Of a stretch of DNA of 28,692 bases, positions 1 to 7,390 are shown in pieces; positions within the stretch are counted from its first letter, which is position 1, and every line of letters starts with the position of its first letter. Position numbers and translations under genes: made by a program. The DNA lies in NCBI GenBank assembly GCA_964496245.1, contig CAZBZG010000018.1, positions 1-28,692 of the forward strand, in the 5' to 3' direction. This DNA comes from CAZBZG01 sp964496245 (GTDB lineage: Bacteria; Planctomycetota; SZUA-567). The notes beneath the pieces are model-generated. The model did not search any database, was not told where the DNA came from, and saw only the letters and a list, made by a program, of their open reading frames with translations.

Positions 1-58
1 CGCATCGCCGGCGCTCCGGCATGTGTTCACCTATTTGCAATGGGCTGTACTTAGCCAT
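1..58 (-). CDS. Start of an unidentified protein, cut by the window edge
   Basis: An ATG on the minus strand at 58 is preceded by a good ribosome-binding site (AAAGGA, about 6 nt upstream) and opens a frame without stop to the left edge. Only 19 residues are visible (MAKYSPLQIGEHMPERRRC), which is too few to name a family. The gene lies 62 nt downstream of the short membrane ORF on the same strand and may be co-transcribed with it. The call rests on the ribosome-binding site and the open frame alone. Confidence 0.45.
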   Translation of the reverse strand, partial: MAKYSPLQIGEHMPERRRC

Positions 59-119
59 GGCGTGTCCTTTCGATTGAGGGGCGGCGATTGTAGAGGGGAT
101 TCGCACCGCACGCCACCCT

Positions 120-455
120 CTAGGGCTCTTTATCTTCCAAGGATGCCGCCTCATGGAACCGCCGCACCGACAGCCAGACCCTAGTGGCTTCGGCGCTGAA
201 GCCGAGCACCAGGCATGCAGCGGCGACCGTGTGCCCGAGCCAGCCGAGGCTGGCGAGCAGGCCGGCGGCCACGGCGATGCTGGCGAGTTCCCGCGTGGCG
301 TCCGGGTAGCGGGCGAGCGTGCCGTTCTGGCCGTGGCGCGCGAGCAGCAGGCCCAGCCCGTTCAGGGCCAGCGGCCAGTAGAAGGACCCGTACTCGCGCT
401 GGGAGGGCGTCTGTGCTCTAGGCGGCCGGGATGCGGGCGTGGGCATGGGATGCAT
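120..455 (-). CDS. Short membrane protein, possibly a truncated flippase-like (MATE-type) gene
   Basis: The frame is open from 503, but the far end would need a TTG start; ATG codons at 455 and 446 are more plausible, although neither has a clear ribosome-binding site. The product is about 111 residues: a Pro/Arg-rich N-terminus, then a hydrophobic stretch around FYWPLALNGLGLLLARHGQN, a second hydrophobic segment after LARYPDATRELASIAVAAG, and a charged end. The segment ending in LARYPDATREL resembles, from memory, the first helix region of putative MATE-like polysaccharide flippases, which are several times longer. If that is right, this is a remnant or a truncated gene. The family link is weak; it may simply be a small two-helix membrane protein. 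Confidence 0.4.
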   Translation of the reverse strand: MHPMPTPASRPPRAQTPSQREYGSFYWPLALNGLGLLLARHGQNGTLARYPDATRELASIAVAAGLLASLGWLGHTVAAACLVLGFSAEATRVWLSVRRFHEAASLEDKEP

Positions 456-509
456 TGTTTGGAAGCGGCTGTGGCGGGTCAAGAGCGGGCAGAAAGTCTG
501 CAAGCGCTC

Positions 510-538
510 TTGACACTACTTGCGCGCAAGCGCATAAG
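510..538 (+). promoter_or_regulatory. Sigma70-like promoter for the mannosidase gene
   Basis: A perfect -35 box TTGACA (510-515), a 17-nt spacer and CATAAG (533-538, four of six -10 positions) lie about 88 nt upstream of the start codon at 626, in the gap between divergent genes. Seen by eye only. Confidence 0.45.
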
Positions 539-625
539 GGGCGCACGGTTCGGCGGGGTGCGTCGCCGTGGCAAGCGGTGCCGGGCGCGGTCGACAGGAC
601 GCTCGAAGGTCTTGGAGGATCTGCC

Positions 626-2602
626 ATGCACACGACCCGCAATCTGAACACGCTCGCGTGGCGCGTGGCCGGCTACCTACCGCACATGTGGCGCCGAGCC
701 CGGAGCATCGAACTCGGCCTCGAGAACTACGCCGAAGTCCCGCCCGTGTCCGCGGCCGTGCCGGGCTCCGTGCAGCAGGCGCTGCGCACGGCCGGACTTC
801 TGCCCGACTGGTTCCAGGGCCTGGATGCGCGCGCCTGCGAATGGGTGGAGCACCGGCACTGGGTCTTTCAGGCCGAGCTGCCCGACGACTGGTTCACCGA
901 GCGGCCGGGTGCGCGGCACGTGCTCCGCTGCCTGGGCTTGGACTACGCGGGCGTGGTGCGCGTGAACGGTGAGGAGGCGGGCGCCTTTTCCGGCACCTTT
1001 ACCCCGCACGCGTTCGACCTCACTCCCCACCTCCAGCCTGAGGGCAACCGGCTGGAGATCGTCTTCTTCGAACCTCCGCGCTGGCTCGGGCAGTTCGGGT
1101 ATACCTCCGAGATGACCGAGTGGAAAGCGCGGTTCAACTACACTTGGGATTGGACGAGCCGGGTGGTGCAGATCGGCATCTGGGACGATGTGCTGCTTGA
1201 GACCACGGAAGGGCCTGTGCTGGAAAGCGTGGATGTAGAGGCGGACGCGGATCCAGAGGCCCAGACCGGCACGCTGCGCGTCTCAGGCCGCGCGAGCGGC
1301 GGCGACCGGGTGGTCGTGAGGCTCACGGATGCGGGGGGTCAGACGGTGCGCGAAGAGGAGGTCGCGCTTGACGCGTTCGCAAACTCTGGGCTGGCCTGGA
1401 CGAGTCTCGCTGTGGACCTCTGGTGGCCGAACGGCGAAGGAGACCAGCCTCTCTATACCGTGACGTGCCGGCTGCTCGACGCAGCCGGCACCGAATGCGA
1501 CTACGCGCGCCGCCGTGTGGGCTTTCGGCGCATCGACTGGCGCGCGTGCGACGGTGCGCCCAAGGGAGCGTTGCCGTGGATTTGCGTGGTGAACGGCCGC
1601 CCCGTGTTTCTACAGGGCGTGAACTGGACGCCCGCGCGGCCGACGTTTGCCGACGTGCCCGCCGCGGAGACGGTCCGGCGGGTGGAGCTCTACCAGGAGC
1701 TCGGCTGCAATACGCTGCGCGTCTGGGGCGGGGCCGTGCTCGAGCGGGAGGCGTTCTACGACGCGTGCGACGAGCGCGGGCTCCTCGTCTGGCAGGAGTT
1801 TCCCCTCTCGAGCTCCGGGCTCGACAACTGGCCGCCCGAAGCCCCGGACGCGATCGAAGAGATGGCCGCGATCGCGCGCTCCTACATCGAGCGCCGGCGG
1901 CATCACGCCTCGCTCTTCGTCTGGTGCGGGGGCAACGAACTCCAGGGAGCGCTTGACGGCAGCAAGCAGGGCTGCGGCAAGCCAGTGGACGAGACCCATC
2001 CCATGATTGCAGCCCTGGGCCGCGTGGTCCGCAAATGCGATCACGCCCGGTGCTTCCTGCCGACCTCCAGCTCGGGCCCTCGGTTTACCGCGGATGCTGA
2101 AGCGTTCGGCCAGGGACTCCACCACGACGTGCACGGGCCCTGGAAGCTGCCCGGCGACACGGTCGAAGAGGCGCGCGCATACTGGGCGGCGGACGACAGC
2201 CTCTTCCGCAGCGAAACCGGCGCGCCGGGTGCGAGTCCCGTGGACATCATCGAGGGCTTTGCCGGCGATCTGCCGCTGCTGCCGGGCACGCGCGACAACC
2301 CGCTCTGGCGGCGCACTTCGTGTTGGATCGAGTGGCCGATTTTCCTGGCGCAGCAAGGCCGGGAGCCCGAGAGCCTGGAAGAATACGTGGGCTGGAGCCA
2401 GAAGCGCCAGGCCGAGGCCCTGGCCCTGGCCGCGCAATCATGCAAGGACCGCTTCCCTGCCATGGGCGGCATCCTCATCTGGATGGGCCACGACAGCTTT
2501 CCCTGCACAGCCAACACTGCGATCGTGGATTTCCACGGCCGGCCCAAGCCTGCGGCCTTGGCATTGCGGGACGTGTTCCGGCGGAGGCCGGCCGTTCCGT
2601 AG
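626..2602 (+). CDS. Glycoside hydrolase family 2 protein, beta-mannosidase-like
   Basis: This 658-residue enzyme has the family-2 layout: an N-terminal jelly-roll sugar-binding domain (about residues 1-190), an immunoglobulin-like domain (about 190-300) and a TIM-barrel catalytic domain. The acid/base glutamate is E438 in VWCGGNE and the likely nucleophile is E530 in FRSETG, both typical of beta-mannosidases, which release mannose from the non-reducing end of beta-mannosides. The frame is open further upstream, but the ATG at 626 is chosen because GGAGG lies about 8 nt before it. No signal peptide is visible, so a cytoplasmic location acting on imported oligosaccharides is likely. The protein stops soon after the barrel (IVDFHGRPKPAA...) and lacks the extra C-terminal beta-sandwich domains of the roughly 850-residue homologues. 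It converges on the sulfatase gene, with 20 nt between the stops. Exact substrate is inferred. Confidence 0.85.
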   Translation: MHTTRNLNTLAWRVAGYLPHMWRRARSIELGLENYAEVPPVSAAVPGSVQQALRTAGLLPDWFQGLDARACEWVEHRHWVFQAELPDDWFTERPGARHVLRCLGLDYAGVVRVNGEEAGAFSGTFTPHAFDLTPHLQPEGNRLEIVFFEPPRWLGQFGYTSEMTEWKARFNYTWDWTSRVVQIGIWDDVLLETTEGPVLESVDVEADADPEAQTGTLRVSGRASGGDRVVVRLTDAGGQTVREEEVALDAFANSGLAWTSLAVDLWWPNGEGDQPLYTVTCRLLDAAGTECDYARRRVGFRRIDWRACDGAPKGALPWICVVNGRPVFLQGVNWTPARPTFADVPAAETVRRVELYQELGCNTLRVWGGAVLEREAFYDACDERGLLVWQEFPLSSSGLDNWPPEAPDAIEEMAAIARSYIERRRHHASLFVWCGGNELQGALDGSKQGCGKPVDETHPMIAALGRVVRKCDHARCFLPTSSSGPRFTADAEAFGQGLHHDVHGPWKLPGDTVEEARAYWAADDSLFRSETGAPGASPVDIIEGFAGDLPLLPGTRDNPLWRRTSCWIEWPIFLAQQGREPESLEEYVGWSQKRQAEALALAAQSCKDRFPAMGGILIWMGHDSFPCTANTAIVDFHGRPKPAALALRDVFRRRPAVP

Positions 2603-2622
2603 GCGAACGCTGGCGCGGCGCC

Positions 2623-4135
2623 CTACAGATCCGCCTCGCGCAACCAGTTCAGTTGCGGCCAGTACTTGGGGCCGGTGTTCGGCTGGGACGCGCCCGGGGT
2701 GGAGCGGCCGTTCTTGACGTATTTGCTCATGAGCGCGGTCAGGCGTTCGACCACGTCCGGGTGCTGGTCCTGGAGGTTCTGGCGTTCGCCGATGTCAGCG
2801 CCCAGGTTGTAGAGCTGGATGGGCGGCGCGTCCGGGGGCTCCTCGCCCGGCTTGGGCGCGCTCCATCCGCCCGAGCCCGGGCAGAACTCGAGCTTCCACC
2901 CGCTCTGGCGGATGGAGAAGCTTCCGTTGATGGAGTGGTGCACCGTGGCTTCGCGGATGGGCGCTTCCTGCGCCGGGTTCTTCCAGAGCGGCAGGTTGGA
3001 GACCGAGTCCTCGGCGGCTGTGTCCGGCAGTTCCTCGCCGACGATGTCGGCCATGGTGGCCATGAGGTCAGCCAGGCAGACCGTGTCCGTGCAGTCCGCG
3101 CCAGCCGCGATGGTACGGGGCCAGCGCACAAGCAGCGGAATCCGGTGGCCGCCTTCGTAGATGTCGGCCTTGTGGCCGCGGAAGACGTAGCTCGGATGGT
3201 GGCTCTTGGCTGCGAGCTCGGCAAAGTCGGCCGCAGGCGAGCAGCCGTTGTCGCTGGTGAACACGAAGATGGTGTCCTCCTCGAGCCCGCAATCGCGCAC
3301 CGTATCCAGCAGTTGGCCGACCACCGCATCGGTCTGCAGGCAGAAGTCGCCGTACGCGTTCGTGCCGGACGCTCCGCAGAACGGCGCGGTCGGCAGGATG
3401 GGCGTGTGGGGGCTGGGCAGAGGCACGTACAGAAAGAAGGGCTCGGCCTGGTGATCGCGGATGAAGGAGCAGGCCTTGTCGGCGAACGTCGGCAGCACCT
3501 CTTCATGCTTGAAGTCGGGCGCGGTGGGCCCCTTTCGCCAGAAGCCCTTGCCCGTGCCCTCGGTCTCATGGTCGGGCACGGCCGTGGGCCGGTCGTTCTC
3601 TACATAGACATAGGGCGGCATGTCCAGGCTCGCTACAATGCCGAAGTAAGAGTCGAAGCCGCGGCGCGTGGGCAGGTACTCGGGGATGTGGNNNNNNNNN
3701 NTAAGAGTCGAAGCCGCGGTCGCAGGGTCCGCCCCGGACGGGCTGGGTGAAGTCGATGGCTTCGGGGTCGTCTCCCGTCTTGGACCATTCCCAGCCGAGG
3801 TGCCACTTGCCTACGCACCCGGTGGCATACCCGTGGCGTTTGAGGAGCGAAGCCACGGTCTCGCGGCCGTCTTCGATCAGGCTGCCGTCGTAGCCGTACA
3901 GGACGCCCTGCTTGAGTGCGGACCGCCAGTTGTAGCGGCCGGTCAGGATGCTGTAGCGGCTGGGCGTGCAGACCGCGCTGCTCGCGTGCGCGTCCGTACA
4001 CCGCAGACCGCCCGTTGCCAGCCGGTCGAGGTGCTCGGTGCGGATCCTGCTCTCCGGGTTGAAGCACGAGACATCGCCGTAGCCCATGTCGTCGGCGAGG
4101 ACGTAGACCAGGTTCGGTTTGCGGGCGTCGGGCAT
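2623..4135 (-). CDS. Type I sulfatase (arylsulfatase family), broken by an assembly gap
   Basis: The N-terminal part (4135 down to the gap) starts with PNLVYVLADDMGYGD, the metal-binding DD motif, followed by the sulfatase signature CTPSR at residues 56-60, whose Cys56 would mature to formylglycine, and GKWHLG. After the gap come PSPHTP, TSDNG and RGHKADIYEGGHRIP, all standard for this family, which removes sulfate esters from glycans or small molecules. A run of ten N (3692-3701) and a duplicated 18-bp flank put the two halves in different frames. Removing 55 nt (one flank copy, a 27-nt tail and the N) joins them in frame as a 485-residue protein reading GGPCDRGFDSYFGI, a normal sulfatase sequence. 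A ribosome-binding site AAAGGAG precedes the ATG. No obvious signal peptide. The mannosidase next door suggests a role with sulfated mannose-containing glycans, which is inference. Confidence 0.88.
3692..3701. other. Ten-N scaffold gap flanked by an 18-bp direct duplication
   Basis: The same 18 bases (starting TAAGAGTCGAAGCC) occur at 3647-3664 and immediately after the gap at 3702-3719. This is what is expected when two contigs really overlap but were joined by a fixed-size gap. It lies inside the sulfatase gene and causes an artificial frameshift. Confidence 0.9.
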
Positions 4136-4192
4136 GGTGGCTCCTTTTGCCTTCAGTCGAATGTGCGGTCCGTCAAGTCGCGTGTTCGTTGT

Positions 4193-4258
4193 TGGACAGG
4201 AGAACAGGATGGACGGGAGGTTTGTCGTTCCATTCCGTTGATCCTGCTCTCCTGTCCA
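4193..4258. repeat. Long inverted repeat (18-bp arms) between two minus-strand genes
   Basis: The arms 4193-4210 (TGGACAGGAGAACAGGAT) and 4241-4258 are complementary at 17 of 18 positions, with a 30-nt loop. The motif with ATCCTG and CCTGTCC words looks like a dispersed intergenic repeat. It lies downstream of the small cysteine protein gene and upstream of the sulfatase, so it may also act as a transcription end for the operon at 4308-6499. No T tract follows. The rest of 4136-4307 holds only the sulfatase leader. Confidence 0.75.
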
Positions 4259-4307
4259 GAATCATCGGGTGTCCGAGTCCGTCCGAGGTTGCAGACACGT
4301 CGGGCTC

Positions 4308-4544
4308 CTATCCTTCCAACCGTTCGTCGATGTTCCCGTCCGGGAGCATGTTGTCCGGGTGATATCGGCGGGTTTCCTCCATCTGGTAGCGCACGCATTG
4401 CCTGTTGTCGCCAAAGCAGTAGGTTTCAACCCACGAGGCGTCGATCCGGCCGCGTTCGTAGAACCGCTTCATAGGGCAGACGGGGTACCATTTGCACATG
4501 TCCTGCGCGTCGCCGGGAGAGGGCGTGGGCGGAGGCGGTGTCAT
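4308..4544 (-). CDS. Small conserved four-cysteine protein
   Basis: The ATG at 4544 is chosen because GGAGAG lies about 7 nt upstream; the product is 78 residues. After a Pro-rich start it has CKWYPVC (C17, C23) and YCFGDNRQC (C43, C50), then RYHPDNMLPDGNIDERL. The pattern CX5C...CX6C with conserved aromatic and HPD/MLPDG motifs is that of a small family I recall in many anaerobes and archaea, of unproven function. Four cysteines suggest a zinc site or an iron-sulfur cluster. It is the last gene of the minus-strand set with the permease pair and iron-sulfur flavoprotein, 46 nt after the permease stop. Some homologues are labelled uracil-DNA glycosylase in databases, but nothing here supports that. 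Confidence 0.75.
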   Translation of the reverse strand: MTPPPPTPSPGDAQDMCKWYPVCPMKRFYERGRIDASWVETYCFGDNRQCVRYQMEETRRYHPDNMLPDGNIDERLEG

Positions 4545-4590
4545 TACGGTCTCTCCGGTCTCCTTTGTGGGTCGCACGCGTGGCAGCGCG

Positions 4591-5136
4591 TCACGAAGTG
4601 ACGCCCGGCGGATTCCCCAGAAGGCGCAGAGCCAGGCCGAGGACGAGGCTCGCAAGGATCGTCAACACGGTGAGCGAGAGCACATACGGCCAGCCAAAGT
4701 AGCCGATCATCACGGGCAGCAACGGGGGCTTGACCGCCCGGTTGTGGAGGAAGACGGCCATCGGACCTTCGCCCGCGCCCTCGTCCCGCAGCTTGCGCAA
4801 GAGCGGATACCATGCGTAGATCGGCCCCACGGACAGAATGCCCGCGCCCATGGCGAGGCCCATGCCCTTGAGCCCGGCGTCTCTTCCCAGGAGCTTTGCG
4901 ATGCGGGCCGGATGGACAAAGGCATTGGTCGCCAACATGACGCCGAAGACGAGAGCCAGGGGCAGGGCGACGGTGGCGAGGACCATGCTGCTTGCCTTGA
5001 CGGCTGCAAGCGCTTTTTGGGGCGCTACAAAGGCGAGGCCGCCGTAGAGGGCGACCACGCAGAGCGGGAAGACGGCTGCGCGGGGAAACGCCGTCCGCTG
5101 CTTGGTAGGGGGCTGCCCCGGGTTCGCCTCGCTCAT
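4591..5136 (-). CDS. Permease half, likely UPF0718/DUF318-type
   Basis: This 181-residue membrane protein has about four or five hydrophobic helices (for example AAVFPLCVVALYGGLAFVA, MVLATVALPLALVFGVMLAT, GMGLAMGAGILSVGPIYAWY and a C-terminal LSLTVLTILASLVLGLAL). The stretch GILSVGPIYAWYPLLRKLRDEGA resembles the second half of predicted permeases of the DUF318 group, which usually have about eight helices in one chain. Its start overlaps the stop of the upstream gene by 4 nt (ATGA), so the two are translationally coupled and probably form one complex. Substrate unknown; a metal or metalloid is a guess from the NifX domain fused to its partner. Confidence 0.7.
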   Translation of the reverse strand: MSEANPGQPPTKQRTAFPRAAVFPLCVVALYGGLAFVAPQKALAAVKASSMVLATVALPLALVFGVMLATNAFVHPARIAKLLGRDAGLKGMGLAMGAGILSVGPIYAWYPLLRKLRDEGAGEGPMAVFLHNRAVKPPLLPVMIGYFGWPYVLSLTVLTILASLVLGLALRLLGNPPGVTS

Positions 5137-5939
5137 CCCATGCCTCCAGGCAGCAAGTCGAGCAGCAGGACCGTCGCAAAGGAGACGGGCAGGGCCAGGA
5201 CGAAGGCGAGGGCGTTGCGCAGCACGGCGAACCGCCAGCCCAGGGCCACGATCTCGGCCGGGAGCTGGACTAGGCCCACGGTCGTCCACGTGAGCACGAA
5301 GGCGGTCACGGCAAAAAGGCTCACCCCGCGCTGCAGCAGTTCGCCGCCGATGATATAGCTGTTGATGGGGTTGCCCGCGAGCAGGCTGCCCATGCATCCG
5401 CCCCAGAGCACATCCAGCACGGCGTCGCCCGGGAAGAGGGTGGCGAGAAACGCGCGCGAGACAAGCGCGCGGAAAAGGCCGATGAGCAGGACCACGCCTG
5501 TGAGGATCGGGAGCATGGAAACGAATTGCCGTACGGATTGCCGCAGGGCCTGCTGCAGCCTCTGGCGTCGCAAAGCCTCTCCCGCTGGTCGCTCTGCAGA
5601 GGCTGTCTCCGTCTTCGCCGCGAGCGCGCCACTCCGGTATTGCTGAAGGACCTCGCCCGCGGTTCCCCGCAGGCCGTCGAACACCTTGACCTCGTTCGCT
5701 TCCAAGTGCTGGCGTGCGTTCGGGCTGCATGAACCCGTGAGCACGACGCCGGCCTCCTGGTCGAGCACAAGTGCTACCATCTGCAGGCCGGCCCCGCGCG
5801 CGCCGGGCGCCGTGGGGTTGGGCACGGCCTCCACGCGGCCGCCTGCCTCGTCCGTCAGGAGTACATGGGGCGCGACGCCGAAGCGGTGGCTCACCGGAGT
5901 GTCCAGATCATCGCCGTCCGTGGGTATGGCGATCTTCAT
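5133..5939 (-). CDS. Fusion of a NifX/NifB-type cluster-binding domain and a permease half
   Basis: The 268-residue product starts at the ATG at 5939. Residues 1 to about 105 match the dinitrogenase iron-molybdenum cofactor-binding fold (MKIAIPTDGDDLDTPVSHRFGVAPHV at the start; GSCSPNARQHLEANEVKVF near its end). A charged linker follows, with an amphipathic RRQRLQQALRQSVRQF, then four or so membrane helices including LPILTGVVLLIGLFRALVS and GGCMGSLLAGNPINSYIIGGELL. The membrane part looks like the first half of a DUF318-type permease, completed by the next gene with an ATGA overlap. Known small proteins with the NifX fold bind Fe-Mo, Fe-S or Mo-type clusters, so a cytoplasmic sensor or metal-handling domain on the transporter is a reasonable inference. 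It lies 14 nt downstream of the flavoprotein gene. Confidence 0.75.
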   Translation of the reverse strand: MKIAIPTDGDDLDTPVSHRFGVAPHVLLTDEAGGRVEAVPNPTAPGARGAGLQMVALVLDQEAGVVLTGSCSPNARQHLEANEVKVFDGLRGTAGEVLQQYRSGALAAKTETASAERPAGEALRRQRLQQALRQSVRQFVSMLPILTGVVLLIGLFRALVSRAFLATLFPGDAVLDVLWGGCMGSLLAGNPINSYIIGGELLQRGVSLFAVTAFVLTWTTVGLVQLPAEIVALGWRFAVLRNALAFVLALPVSFATVLLLDLLPGGMG

Positions 5940-5953
5940 GGGATCCCTGACAG

Positions 5954-6499
5954 CTACGACTGCTCTTGAACTCTGAACGCACTGAGCTTCCGGAGCCGCT
6001 CGGCGAGATCCACGGCAGCCCGGGCGGCCTCCCGGTCCTGGGCGATCTCGCCCTTTTCGAACGCGATGCCCGTTACCCCGCGGTGGGCCACGATCATCTC
6101 GTGCTTGGCGAAGAAGCTGTGTATGGCCGTGATCGCACTCTCCGCGCCGTAGCGCCGGCCCACGACCACGGCGCCGCCGATCTTGTCCCGCAGTTGGCCG
6201 CGCAGGCACCATGTCCGGTCCATGAACGCCTTGAGATCGGCGGTGACGTTGTTGAAGAAGACGGGCGAGCCCAGCACCACTACGTCGCTCGCGAGCAGCT
6301 GCGGGATGAGCTGCGTGGTCATGTCGTCCTGAATGATGCAATGTCCCTCGTCGCGGCACTTCCAGCACGCCTTGCAGTGCGCGATCCGGGCTTTGGCCAG
6401 GCGGACGAGCGTGCTGTCCAGTTCGGATGCGAGGATTTCGAGCAGACAGTCGGTGTTGCCGCCTGCGCGTGGACTTCCGGAGATGCACAGCGCTCGCAT
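5954..6499 (-). CDS. Iron-sulfur flavoprotein, NAD(P)H-dependent FMN reductase family
   Basis: The 181-residue protein has a flavodoxin-like fold. The phosphate loop of FMN binding is GSPRAGGNT at residues 8-16, and SPVFFNNVTADLKAFMDRT is the second FMN-contact motif. A compact cysteine motif, CKACWKCRDEGHC (C42, C45, C48, C54), is the site where iron-sulfur flavoproteins of anaerobes hold a 4Fe-4S cluster. These proteins pass electrons, often from ferredoxin to oxygen species or other acceptors. The start at 6499 has GAGGAT about 8 nt upstream. It is the first gene of the minus-strand operon with the NifX-permease genes, so a redox step in metal handling is possible, but this is inference. 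Confidence 0.85.
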   Translation of the reverse strand: MRALCISGSPRAGGNTDCLLEILASELDSTLVRLAKARIAHCKACWKCRDEGHCIIQDDMTTQLIPQLLASDVVVLGSPVFFNNVTADLKAFMDRTWCLRGQLRDKIGGAVVVGRRYGAESAITAIHSFFAKHEMIVAHRGVTGIAFEKGEIAQDREAARAAVDLAERLRKLSAFRVQEQS

Positions 6500-6761
6500 G
6501 CGTGGTATCCTCGCGTCTCAAGTCCAGCCGCCCGCTAGCGTACCACGCCCGGCCCCGCCGTCAAGGGAGCGGGCGCGTTTCCTGCGAAAGAAGGGACGCT
6601 CGGCATAGGGCATGCGAGGGGACGATCGCGCCTCACGCTCTGGAGCGGCAGAAGCCCGCACGTCGCAGGCGAATGGGAAATCCGGTTGCCACCTGCGGCG
6701 AATGCGGTATGATCACCGATTCACGCATCGGAGATGGATCACGCCCACGAAGGGATCTCGC
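6500..6761. other. Divergent intergenic region
   Basis: This 262-nt region separates the flavoprotein gene (minus) from cobC (plus). It holds the cobC promoter at 6686-6713. An 8-bp inverted repeat (GCGTGGTA at 6500-6507, TACCACGC at 6541-6548) lies at the flavoprotein start and could be an operator. No cobalamin riboswitch consensus (B12 box) is visible before cobC. Confidence 0.5.
6686..6713 (+). promoter_or_regulatory. Sigma70-like promoter of the cobalamin synthesis operon
   Basis: TTGCCA (6686-6691), a 16-nt spacer and TATGAT (6708-6713) match five of six bases at each box and lie about 49 nt upstream of the cobC ATG. The leader that results is too short for a riboswitch. Confidence 0.55.
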
Positions 6762-7388
6762 ATGTCCAAGCAGCTCCTCCTGGTCCGCCACGGCGCCCTG
6801 GAGGAGGCGTACGACGGCCGGTTTTTCGGAAGCACGGACGTCTCCCTGAGCGCTCCCGGGCGGGCTGCTGCCGAAGCGCTGGCCCCGCGGCTTGCGGACA
6901 CGAACTGGGACCGGCGCCTGTCGAGTCCGCTGGCGCGGGCGCGGGAGACCGCCGCGCTCGCGTTTCCCGGACAGCGCGTGGAGACCGATCCCGACCTGCG
7001 CGAGGTCGACTTCGGCCTGTGGGAGACCAAGACCTTTGAAGAGATCCAGGCGGACGATCCAGCGCGCGTGGATGCGTGGGCGCGCTTCGACCCGGCGTTC
7101 TCGTTTCCCGAAGGCGAGGCGCTGGCCGACTGGCTCGCGCGTCTCAACCGGCTGGCCGGACGGCTGGCTGCCGACGGGGCCGAACGGATCGTGGCCGTGA
7201 CCCATGGCGGGGTGATCCAGGGGCTGGTCTGCCGGTTCCTGGGACTCCCGGCCAGGGACTACATCCGGTTCAAGGCCGAACGCGGCTCGCTCACGCAGCT
7301 GGAGCTCGACGGTTCGTCCGGCCGTTTGATCAGGCTGAATGATACGGCCCACCTGCAGGGCGTGGTGGCCGGCAAGGGAGTCGCTTAA
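6762..7388 (+). CDS. cobC: Alpha-ribazole phosphatase-like histidine phosphatase
   Basis: The 208-residue protein has the phosphoglycerate-mutase-type fold: LLVRHG at residues 6-11 with catalytic His10, SSPLARARETA, DLREVDFGLWE and the second histidine in VTHGGV. In cobalamin synthesis this enzyme removes the 5'-phosphate of alpha-ribazole phosphate or of cobalamin phosphate. The family is broad, and the role is assigned because cobU follows 2 nt after the stop in a full lower-ligand operon. An in-frame upstream extension exists, but the ATG at 6762 has AAGGGA at the right distance and begins at the conserved N-terminus. First gene of the operon. Confidence 0.85.
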   Translation: MSKQLLLVRHGALEEAYDGRFFGSTDVSLSAPGRAAAEALAPRLADTNWDRRLSSPLARARETAALAFPGQRVETDPDLREVDFGLWETKTFEEIQADDPARVDAWARFDPAFSFPEGEALADWLARLNRLAGRLAADGAERIVAVTHGGVIQGLVCRFLGLPARDYIRFKAERGSLTQLELDGSSGRLIRLNDTAHLQGVVAGKGVA

Positions 7389-7390
7389 TC

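Noticed and set aside
431..625. Upstream in-frame extension of the mannosidase (65 extra residues)
   Set aside because: It is cysteine-, arginine- and glycine-rich without family similarity, includes the promoter at 510-538, and the internal ATG at 626 has a clear ribosome-binding site.
4308..4655. Longer 115-residue form of the four-cysteine protein
   Set aside because: The added N-terminal 37 residues overlap the end of the permease gene and lack any conserved pattern, while the ATG at 4544 is well placed.
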